Source: Candidatus Rhabdochlamydia sp.
GTDB taxonomy: Bacteria > Chlamydiota > Chlamydiia > Chlamydiales > Rhabdochlamydiaceae
NCBI GenBank assembly: GCA_030043815.1
Contig: JASHWX010000211.1
Coordinates: forward strand, 1 to 13,669
Direction: 5' to 3'
Length of the DNA: 13,669 nt
The translations under genes and the position numbers were made by a program. Positions 1 to 6,886 of the stretch are shown here, piece by piece (position 1 is the first letter of the stretch; the number at the start of each line of letters is the position of its first letter). The notes beneath the pieces are model-generated. The model did not search any database. It had not been told where the DNA came from and saw only the letters and a program-made list of their open reading frames with translations.

Positions 1-215
1 AGGACTGCATCATCGGAGGACATGCCGCATCCATCATCGCTCACATGGATCTTCTGAAACCCGCCGCCAAGGATTTCGACATGGATTTGCGATGAGCCGG
101 CGTCGATGGCATTTTCAACGAGCTCTTTAACCACGGATGCAGGATTTTCAATCACCTCGCCTGCAGCGATTTGGTTGATCGTCAGCTCTGAAAGGACATG
201 AATTTTATTGGACAT
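1..215 (-). CDS. mutL: DNA mismatch repair protein MutL, N-terminal part (truncated by window edge)
   Basis: MutL is the ATP-driven matchmaker of methyl-independent and methyl-directed mismatch repair, linking MutS to downstream nuclease and helicase steps. Only about 71 N-terminal residues are inside the window, on the minus strand. They carry the GHKL ATPase signatures: QIAAGEVIENPASVVKEL with the general-base Glu (residue 31) and Mg-binding Asn (residue 35) of ELVENAIDAG, then the DxGxG nucleotide motif in SDDGCGM (residues 59-65). The start at 215 places a weak AGG six bases upstream and gives the usual MutL N-terminus. An in-frame ATG at 236 would add seven residues (MKLRRFS) and cannot be excluded. 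The gene is divergent from the cca-type gene, with only about 47 bases between them. The rest of the protein lies beyond base 1. Confidence 0.93.
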   Translation of the reverse strand, partial: MSNKIHVLSELTINQIAAGEVIENPASVVKELVENAIDAGSSQIHVEILGGGFQKIHVSDDGCGMSSDDAV

Positions 216-262
216 TGAAAACCTACGAAGTTTCATGATAGCTTAATAGAGAAATAAAACAT

Positions 263-1513
263 ATGCCTACCCGCACTTTTGCCACATCCATCGTTAAAAG
301 GCTCGCCGATGCCGGCCACATCGCCTATTTTGCCGGAGGATGGGTGCGCGATTTTTTGATGAAGCATCCATCGGACGACATCGATATCGCCACCTCTGCT
401 TCTGTCGAGCAAATTCAATCGCTCTTTCCTAAAACCATTCCCGTCGGCGTGGCATTCGGCATCGTCATTGTCGTTGAACAAGGGCATCAATTTGAAGTCG
501 CCACGTTTCGCAAAGAAAGCGGTTATCTCGATGGAAGGCGCCCCACGAACATCGAACCTGCAAGCCCCGAAGAAGATTCGCAGCGGCGCGATTTTACGAT
601 CAATGGGATGTTTTGGGATCCTCTGGAAGAAAAGCTCTACGATTTTGTCGAAGGACAGGCAGATCTCAAAAAAGGGATCATCCGCGCTATCGGCGATCCC
701 CATCAACGCTTTTTAGAAGACCGATTGAGAATGATCCGCGCCGTCCGCTACTCCACGCGCTTTCATTTTCCCATCGAAATTGAAACGCGCCAAGCCATTT
801 TAGCTCACGCGGCAAGCCTTTTTCCCGCGGTTGCCATGGAACGTGTCTGGCAAGAATTCAAAAAGATGTCGCAATTTGCCCATTTCGAACGCGGGTTATA
901 TGCCTTGCACAGGTTAAACTTGCTACAGACAATCTTTCCTTCCCTTAAAGAAATTTCCACCGAGCAGATGCAAGCGCTTCTCAAACCTTTCCCTTTTTTT
1001 CCAAAAGGCACGCCCACGATTGCAGAACTCATCGAATTATTTCCAGGGCAGTCTCTTGACGATCTCATCTTGCTGTGCGACTATCTCAAACTCTCCCGCG
1101 CCGAGCGGGAAATTGTGCGCTACTTCTATCAAGGCAGGCAAATGCTCGCCATGCCCGAAGAGTGGCTATCTAAACTCGAAAACATCGAATGGGCCCAGTT
1201 TTACGCCAATCCCCATTCAGAACACTGCATCGGCATCGCCGCTGCCCATCTCCCGCTAGAAATTCGGCATAGCTATTTAGAAGCACATGATCAAAGAAAA
1301 AAAAATTTAGAGAGGGCAATCAAGCGCATTCAAACACAAAATCCTATCGTGCGATCGGAACATCTGATGAAAGCAGGCATCCCGCCTGGAAAGCAGATGG
1401 GGCTTCTCCTCAAAGAAGCTGAACGGATCAGCGTGAATCAAGATATCGAAAATCCAGATGAAATAATTCATTTTCTCAAAAAATCGCCTCTATGGAATAC
1501 TGCCAATCCATGA
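263..1513 (+). CDS. cca: CCA tRNA nucleotidyltransferase / poly(A) polymerase family protein
   Basis: This 416-aa protein belongs to the class II nucleotidyltransferase family, which either adds or repairs the 3' CCA end of tRNAs or polyadenylates RNA. The head domain is intact: AGGWVRD (about 24-30), the metal-binding DxD of SDDIDIAT (Asp39 and Asp41), RRDFTINGM (108-116), and the EDxxR-type nucleotide-recognition motif in FLEDRLRMIRAVR (Glu152, Asp153, Arg156). The C-terminal two thirds is the alpha-helical RNA-binding region, and the length is normal for bacterial CCA enzymes. CCA-adding enzymes and bacterial poly(A) polymerases are hard to separate by eye. I favour CCA because an essential tRNA-maturation enzyme is expected and the typical poly(A)-polymerase basic tail is absent, but a PcnB-like role is possible. 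The Shine-Dalgarno is weak (AGAG). Its TGA stop overlaps the ATG of the next gene (ATGA), so the two are probably translationally coupled. Confidence 0.85.
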   Translation: MPTRTFATSIVKRLADAGHIAYFAGGWVRDFLMKHPSDDIDIATSASVEQIQSLFPKTIPVGVAFGIVIVVEQGHQFEVATFRKESGYLDGRRPTNIEPASPEEDSQRRDFTINGMFWDPLEEKLYDFVEGQADLKKGIIRAIGDPHQRFLEDRLRMIRAVRYSTRFHFPIEIETRQAILAHAASLFPAVAMERVWQEFKKMSQFAHFERGLYALHRLNLLQTIFPSLKEISTEQMQALLKPFPFFPKGTPTIAELIELFPGQSLDDLILLCDYLKLSRAEREIVRYFYQGRQMLAMPEEWLSKLENIEWAQFYANPHSEHCIGIAAAHLPLEIRHSYLEAHDQRKKNLERAIKRIQTQNPIVRSEHLMKAGIPPGKQMGLLLKEAERISVNQDIENPDEIIHFLKKSPLWNTANP

Positions 1514-2406
1514 TCAAGCGATTATATATTGGCATAGCGTTTTTTCTATTCTTTATATCCCTATTTTTAGGGATCGACCGATTCGTGCATAAAAGATCTT
1601 CCCATTTTGCCTTCGACAAAATCACCCCTGTTTGTAAAGACTCTTGCCCATGGGACACCCCGCCCCTCTCTTTAGAGGAGCAAAAAGCAATCGATCAAAT
1701 TTTAAGTCAGAAATTCACCTATTACAATAAAGGATCCCAATCCTATGTCTTTATTTCCGAAGACAAGAAGTACATTTTAAAATTCCTTAAGCAGCAAAAA
1801 CTGGAAACCCATACCTGGCTTGCTTACATCCCCTTCTCATTCAATCCCTATTATCAAGAGCGTCTCTTCAAAGAAAAGAAATACGTCACCACATTCAATG
1901 CTTTAAAAACGGCATATACCGAATTAAAAAAAGAATCGGGATTGATTTACGTCCATCTCCAAGATTCGAATACTTTGAGCAAAAAAGTGACCTTTTTCGA
2001 CCGAAACGGAACCCGCCATGTCTTCGACATCGGAAAAAAGGCCTTTTACCTTCAAAAACGCGCCCAACTCATCTATTCGCGCATCGCTGAACTCATGCAC
2101 GACGGCGACGTAGAGTCAGCCAAAAACATCATCACCTCCGTCTTTTCGCTGATCGATTTTCTTGGGAAAAAAGGAGTCGTCGACAACGATCCAATCTTGC
2201 GCAAAAATTTTGGGCTCATCGATGATATCGCCGTTCAGATCGATGTCGGCAAACTCCGCATCGACCCATCCCGGCCCGATTACAAGGCCGAAGTGGCCAG
2301 CATCACAAACAGCTTTAGGGTCTGGCTTGAGAGCAATTATCCCGCCCTCACCGATCACTTCCAACAATGCCTGAATCATTCTAGAGAGCCAGTTGCAAAA
2401 CTCTAG
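1510..2406 (+). CDS. Membrane-anchored hypothetical protein, paralogue A (possible kinase-like fold)
   Basis: I do not recognise a named family. The start is set at 1510 because this ATG overlaps the cca stop (ATGA). An ATG at 1492 would add six residues inside cca. The 298-aa product has an N-terminal signal anchor (about 5-21, IGIAFFLFFISLFLGI after a basic start) and a soluble remainder. It is homologous over most of its length to the convergent gene at 2403-3317: shared blocks are LSxxEQ (54-58), GSQSYVFISEDKKYILKF (75-92), SGLIYVHL (143-150), a QKRAQ block (182-186) and KGVVDNDPILRKNFG plus AVQIDVG (221-247). A glycine-led strand pair ending in Lys91, then Asp225/Asp227, Asn233 and Asp245, resembles the nucleotide-binding Lys, catalytic Asp/Asn and metal Asp of protein-kinase-like folds. 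That reading is inference. Its position after an RNA-processing gene says little about function. Confidence 0.8.
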   Translation: MIKRLYIGIAFFLFFISLFLGIDRFVHKRSSHFAFDKITPVCKDSCPWDTPPLSLEEQKAIDQILSQKFTYYNKGSQSYVFISEDKKYILKFLKQQKLETHTWLAYIPFSFNPYYQERLFKEKKYVTTFNALKTAYTELKKESGLIYVHLQDSNTLSKKVTFFDRNGTRHVFDIGKKAFYLQKRAQLIYSRIAELMHDGDVESAKNIITSVFSLIDFLGKKGVVDNDPILRKNFGLIDDIAVQIDVGKLRIDPSRPDYKAEVASITNSFRVWLESNYPALTDHFQQCLNHSREPVAKL

Positions 2407-2411
2407 AATGA
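2376..2411. terminator. Stem-loop at the shared 3' ends of the convergent paralogues
   Basis: The arms TCATTCTAGAG (2376-2386) and CTCTAGAATGA (2401-2411) are exact inverted complements of 11 bp enclosing a 14-nt loop. The right arm contains CTAG at 2403-2406, which supplies the TAG stop of the plus-strand gene (2404-2406) and, read on the other strand, the TAG stop of the minus-strand gene (2405-2403). A copy of GAATCATT also occurs directly repeated at 2373-2380 and 2410-2417. Neither side is followed by a U-rich tract, so it is not a canonical intrinsic terminator. A bidirectional termination or mRNA 3'-end role is inference from its place between convergent operons. Confidence 0.45.
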
Positions 2412-3317
2412 ATCATTGATGATGCGCTGGGCTTCCTCTTGAATGTACAAAGTCAATTCAGGGCGGTAGTCGCGGGCCCAACCATCAAGGCATTCTGCGA
2501 CCTGCATCACTTCCTGGCGGAAATTCAAAGGATATTTCATTGAGCTGTCCCGTGTCAGCGTGGCGCAGTCGATTTGAATGGCCGCATTGCCGACAAACCC
2601 AAAGTTATTGCGGATCTTTAAATCTTGATCGGCAAAACCTTTTTCGCAGCGCAATGCGATGAGCTTTAAAAAAGAGCTTATCGCCGACTTGAGCTCATCA
2701 TCCTTCTCAGCGCGATGCAAGTCTCCCAAATATTCAAATATTTTTTGCGCGCGCCGCTGGACGACAAACTCGACTCTGTCTAAATCGAGAAGGTATTTTT
2801 TGCCCTTATTGTCGATCAGTTTCACTTTCGATTTCAAATCTCGGGTCTTATTAAAATGGATGTAGAGCAAACCTGTCAATTCGGGCAGAGATTCATAAGC
2901 ATCTTTATAACAGGCAAAAATACGTTCAGAAAATAGAAGATTGTTTTCTTCATTGATGAATCCTAATCGCTGTAATAAAGAGAGCGGCAGCCCTTTCAGC
3001 CAATTTTTAGGAAATAGATTCTGCATTTTAAAAAATTTCAAAACATATTGCCGATCATCGCTAATGAAGGCATAGCATTGGTTGCCAGAAGCGAGGTAAT
3101 AATAGGTCTGGGAAAGGACCTCCTGCAGCAGGTGCTCTTGCTCCCGCTGAGTGAGCGGGGTCGTCTCCCACACTTCATTGTAGCTGAGATTGGATGAGAT
3201 CTTATCGATGCTAAATCCCGTGCTGCGGCAGCAAAAAAACAATCCCCCTGCCATGAGCAATAATGGCATGAACGAAAGAAGAGTGAGATATAAAGTATTT
3301 CTTTTTTTTTGCTTCAT
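2403..3317 (-). CDS. Membrane-anchored hypothetical protein, paralogue B (possible kinase-like fold)
   Basis: This 304-aa protein is of unknown function and is clearly related to paralogue A. It begins with a basic stretch and a hydrophobic segment (about 9-28, LYLTLLSFMPLLLMAGGLFF), predicting a signal anchor; CC at 29-30 lacks a proper lipobox. Conserved blocks match A in order: LTQREQ (55-60), SGNQCYAFISDDRQYVLKFF (77-96, Lys94), TGLLYIHF (148-155), QRRAQ (187-191), and KGFADQDLKIRNNFG with AIQID (226-250; Asp230, Asp232, Asn238, Asp250). Spacing of the Asp/Asn/Asp triad (+6, +12) is identical in both, as expected if it is catalytic. Its ATG overlaps the putA stop (ATGA, 3314-3317), so it is the last cistron of the putP-putA operon and probably coupled to putA. 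Whether it serves proline metabolism is unknown, since its paralogue sits in a different operon. Confidence 0.8.
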   Translation of the reverse strand: MKQKKRNTLYLTLLSFMPLLLMAGGLFFCCRSTGFSIDKISSNLSYNEVWETTPLTQREQEHLLQEVLSQTYYYLASGNQCYAFISDDRQYVLKFFKMQNLFPKNWLKGLPLSLLQRLGFINEENNLLFSERIFACYKDAYESLPELTGLLYIHFNKTRDLKSKVKLIDNKGKKYLLDLDRVEFVVQRRAQKIFEYLGDLHRAEKDDELKSAISSFLKLIALRCEKGFADQDLKIRNNFGFVGNAAIQIDCATLTRDSSMKYPLNFRQEVMQVAECLDGWARDYRPELTLYIQEEAQRIINDSF

Positions 3318-6300
3318 TTTAAGTTGGCTTCTCTTTCCCCTAAATTGCCGTAACGGTGGTAATCAATGCTGATCGCGGCCTCTCGTAAGAAATGGAGAAG
3401 TTCAATGCGGCCATTGGCCAAAGGCGGGCTGTGGCTCACATAGCAAACGGATTCTGCAGCTGCTCGATAAATGGCTTCAGAAGGAGGCGTGATGAAACGC
3501 AGCCTCTTGATTTTAGCGTCGCGGACCCTCGCAAGGAGCTGCTCATCGGTTTCTTGAACAAGCTCGAGGCCCGGAAGTTTGGGCCATTGGATCGCCTCAG
3601 CGGAGCTGATTTGAAGGGGGGCCTTGCAAATCACTGCTGCAGCAGAGATAAGTCCCAAGTGTAAGAGCGAGTCGTGGGATTGGAAACGCAAAATATTTCC
3701 TTTATGAGGGACATAGCGCAAGAAATTATCTTGTCCCAAAATGCCGCTCGGGTCTTGGTCTTTTTGATATTCTTTAGCCCAGTATGCGTAGCTCCCTACG
3801 CTGGCTTTCCAAGGGGCGAGCAGGTTCGGAAAAGCCGTTTTGAGATGATTTTCTAAAGGCAGAAGGATGGAATCGATGGAACTTGTTTTTTCTGGAGGGG
3901 AAAGTTGTTCTGCACGCATGAGTTGAATCAGATAGTTTGGACCTCCGGCTTTAGCGCCTGGGCCGAAGCAGCTTTCTTTGCACCCGCCGAAAGGCTGCCG
4001 ACGAACAATGGCTCCCGTGATGCTGCGATTGATGTAGCAATTGCCCGCTTCAATTTTTGCAAGCCACTGCGCATGCTCGCGCTCGTCGAGGCTATGAAGT
4101 CCTGAAGTGAGCCCATAGCGCGTGCCATTGGCAAGGCGGATGGCGTGATCTAAATGATCTGCACACATCACACCGAGGACAGGACCGAAAAACTCCGTCA
4201 AATGGGTATAACTTCCTTCTTTCACGCCCCATTTAATGCCGGGGCTCCAAAGATGGGGATTGTTGGGATCTTGTTTCGGTTGAAGCAGCCAGGATTCCCC
4301 TTCGCCTAAGGTCGTCAAAGCGCGCATCAAATCTTTTTCTGGAGCATGGATCAACGGATTGACTTTTGTTGCGAGGTTCCATGCCGGACCGACGGCGAGG
4401 CTGGAAGCCGCATCGAGCAGCTGTTCTTTAAAATGGGGATCGTTATAAACTTCTTTTTCGAGAATGAGCAGGCTGCAGGCGCTGCATTTTTGCCCCGCAT
4501 GCCCAAATGCTGAATGGACAACATCTTTGATGGCGAGGTCTTTATCGGCGATGTTTGTGACGATGATGCTATTTTTCCCGCCTGTCTCTGCCATGAGGTG
4601 CAAGTTGGGGCGGCTTTTTAGCATTTGTTTTGCAGTATCGGTAGATCCTGTTAAGACAACGCCTTTGACCCGAGGATCTTGGATGAGCGGATTGCCGATG
4701 ACAGAGGATGAGCCGGTTAAAAATTGCAGCGCTGTTTTTGGAATGCCGGCATCCCAAAAAATGTTTGCCAGCAGCCAAGCGATGAGTACTGTTTCCCGAG
4801 AGGGTTTAAAAATCACTGGATTTCCGGCCATCAGTGCGGCAATGATCCCGCCAGCGGGGATCGCATAAGGGAAATTCCATGGGGGGACGACGACAATGAT
4901 CCCCTTGGGGCCCCATTTGATGTCTCGATGGGCCTCAAGCTCTTCTCTTGAGCGGCGGTAGAATTCGGCCATGTCGATGGCTTCTGACACTTCCACGTCA
5001 GCCTCAGCAAAAGTTTTTCCTCCATCGGCGATCATTGCGCCGATCAACTCTCCCCGTCTCTTCCGCATGCCTTGAGCGACACGGGCCATCAAATGCGAAC
5101 GGTGAGAGACCGAAGTGGCTCCCCAATTCTTAAGCTCTTCTTCAGCAGTCTTCAATGCTAATGCAACATGTTCATGTGCTGCCATCGTGTAGTTATATAA
5201 TATTTTTCCTGGCAAAGAAGGGTCGACGCCCTTTCCTTCCGGCAATAAAATTTCCTTGCCTCCGACAATGATCGGGATGGAGAAAAGTTGCTGATGGCGC
5301 CATGATTCGACCACTCTATGCGCCCAGGTGCGATTCTGGGGAAGGGAAAAGTCAGTGTCGGGCTCATTATTGAATGGAGAATCAACAGGAGGCATGATCG
5401 GCTCAGCAAGGCGATTTTGATCTCGCCTTGGCGATGCGCCGGCATGAGGAATGGCATCGAAGGCCATTTTAAACAAAGCGACTTGCTGTTCCCATGAAGG
5501 AGATTTCTCTTCAAGTTGGAAGGCATGCCTTAAGAAATTATCCGATGCCGTGTTTTCATCAAGGCGTCGAATCAAATAAGCGACAGCATTTTGGAACTCA
5601 TGTTTCTTTGCAGAAGGACAATATAAGAGGATATCTCCGGACAGCTTTTGCACAACGCGGCTTAAATGAATGGCCATCCCTTCGAGCATTTCAAAACAGA
5701 TCTCCTTTTCTAGGCCGTGATAGGAGCGGAGCAGCAGGCCGAACGCGATATCAAAAAGATTGTGGCTGGCAATTCCCAAATGGACAGCGCGCGCTCTCTC
5801 TTTCTCACATCCGAACAGAAGCATCCGTTTATAATTGGCATCGACATCAATTTTTCTATCATAGGGGGCCTGGGGCCATCCCTTAAGAGATGCCTCCACT
5901 TTTTCCATGCAGAGATTAGCGCCTTTGACGATTCGGATTTTAATCGGGGCTCCTCCGCGCTTGCAGCGATCAATGGCCCAAGAAGTCAGCTCTTTTTGGA
6001 TCGAATAGGAATCGGGAAGATAAGCCTGAAGAACGATGCCGGCCGAGAAGTCCTTAAATTCTTCTTCATCCAGCACTTTTTTAAACAACTCTACCGTCAG
6101 CCCCAAGTCGCGGTACTCTTCCATGTCGAGATTGACAAATTTTTGAACCCGGGTTCCATCGGGCCGGACATGCACGTTGTTTTTTGCTGCTCGATAAAGT
6201 TTGCGAAGACGTTCTGCGAGAATCTCCAATGTTTCATTCCAAGCCAAAAGATTGATTTGGCTGAAGATGGTGGAAATTTTAATCGAAATGTATTCGACTT

Positions 6301-6886
6301 GTGGATTTGCCAGGTCTTCAACATAGACTTGCAGCCGTCGCTTAGCTTCTTTTTCGCCCAATATGGCTTCCCCAAGGTGATTGAGGTTAATCCTCACACC
6401 CTCTTGATGGCGCCGTTGAATATGCTGACCCAATTTTTGCCCCTCTCCGGGAAGGATGACCGCCTCTGTTTCTTTTCTCATCAAGAATGTCATCGCAGGG
6501 ACAGTGATCGCGGAAAGGGGCTTGCCCATCCATTGAAACAATTTCATTTGCAACCTCTTGAAAGGAGAGAGGTAGCGCGGGATTCCAAACTTGTTCAACA
6601 AAAAGACGAGCTGATCGGCAACGCGCGAGTGGCTTTTTGCTCGAAAGCATTGGTCTGCCATGATCGAGGTGAATGTTTTGCCCATTGGGTCCGATACCAT
6701 TTGCGCGATTTGTTCTTGCCGCTGTCGTTCGGATGGCGTTTGTACACGGGTGCCTTCTTGCAACAAAAGAGAAGCAAGCTGAATCGCCCTGTCTCGAAAC
6801 TCTTCTAAAGAAAAAGGGGCTTTTTTGATTTCATCTACATGGCTTTTAGCCTGTGAAATTGTATCGGATTGCTCTTTTATCATCAT
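3314..6886 (-). CDS. putA: Bifunctional proline dehydrogenase / L-glutamate gamma-semialdehyde dehydrogenase
   Basis: PutA oxidises L-proline to P5C with FAD and then the semialdehyde to L-glutamate with NAD+, with intermediate channelling. The 1190-aa product has a PRODH TIM-barrel (about 150-460), with IKISTIFSQIN (202-212) and the substrate-binding motif YLIRRLDE (437-444). The aldehyde dehydrogenase half (about 535-990) shows VPPWNFPYA (667-675), the Glu of ETGGKN (Glu767), the catalytic Cys801 of GHAGQKCSACS, EFFGPV (898-903) and the PFGG...GAKAGG block (965-982). A further C-terminal region (about 1000-1190) ends in a YHRYGNLGE-type motif near 1176-1184, as in long PutAs with a C-terminal domain. 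There is no N-terminal ribbon-helix-helix domain, so it should not repress its own operon as E. coli PutA does. The start at 6886 has AAAGGG seven bases upstream and overlaps the putP stop (ATGA). No inactivating lesion is seen. Confidence 0.95.
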   Translation of the reverse strand: MMIKEQSDTISQAKSHVDEIKKAPFSLEEFRDRAIQLASLLLQEGTRVQTPSERQRQEQIAQMVSDPMGKTFTSIMADQCFRAKSHSRVADQLVFLLNKFGIPRYLSPFKRLQMKLFQWMGKPLSAITVPAMTFLMRKETEAVILPGEGQKLGQHIQRRHQEGVRINLNHLGEAILGEKEAKRRLQVYVEDLANPQVEYISIKISTIFSQINLLAWNETLEILAERLRKLYRAAKNNVHVRPDGTRVQKFVNLDMEEYRDLGLTVELFKKVLDEEEFKDFSAGIVLQAYLPDSYSIQKELTSWAIDRCKRGGAPIKIRIVKGANLCMEKVEASLKGWPQAPYDRKIDVDANYKRMLLFGCEKERARAVHLGIASHNLFDIAFGLLLRSYHGLEKEICFEMLEGMAIHLSRVVQKLSGDILLYCPSAKKHEFQNAVAYLIRRLDENTASDNFLRHAFQLEEKSPSWEQQVALFKMAFDAIPHAGASPRRDQNRLAEPIMPPVDSPFNNEPDTDFSLPQNRTWAHRVVESWRHQQLFSIPIIVGGKEILLPEGKGVDPSLPGKILYNYTMAAHEHVALALKTAEEELKNWGATSVSHRSHLMARVAQGMRKRRGELIGAMIADGGKTFAEADVEVSEAIDMAEFYRRSREELEAHRDIKWGPKGIIVVVPPWNFPYAIPAGGIIAALMAGNPVIFKPSRETVLIAWLLANIFWDAGIPKTALQFLTGSSSVIGNPLIQDPRVKGVVLTGSTDTAKQMLKSRPNLHLMAETGGKNSIIVTNIADKDLAIKDVVHSAFGHAGQKCSACSLLILEKEVYNDPHFKEQLLDAASSLAVGPAWNLATKVNPLIHAPEKDLMRALTTLGEGESWLLQPKQDPNNPHLWSPGIKWGVKEGSYTHLTEFFGPVLGVMCADHLDHAIRLANGTRYGLTSGLHSLDEREHAQWLAKIEAGNCYINRSITGAIVRRQPFGGCKESCFGPGAKAGGPNYLIQLMRAEQLSPPEKTSSIDSILLPLENHLKTAFPNLLAPWKASVGSYAYWAKEYQKDQDPSGILGQDNFLRYVPHKGNILRFQSHDSLLHLGLISAAAVICKAPLQISSAEAIQWPKLPGLELVQETDEQLLARVRDAKIKRLRFITPPSEAIYRAAAESVCYVSHSPPLANGRIELLHFLREAAISIDYHRYGNLGEREANLK

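Noticed and set aside
233..706. Minus-strand open frame of 157 codons overlapping the cca-type gene
   Set aside because: It is antisense to the conserved nucleotidyltransferase motifs and has no ribosome site or recognisable domain.
3228..3317. Lipoprotein signal on paralogue B (CC after the hydrophobic segment)
   Set aside because: The residues before the cysteines (GLFF) do not fit the [LVI][ASTVI][GAS]C lipobox, so a signal anchor is more likely.
5717..6808. Plus-strand open frame of 363 codons antisense to putA
   Set aside because: It lies wholly inside the PRODH region of putA, whose catalytic motifs read cleanly on the minus strand. The antisense product resembles no family and has no ribosome site.
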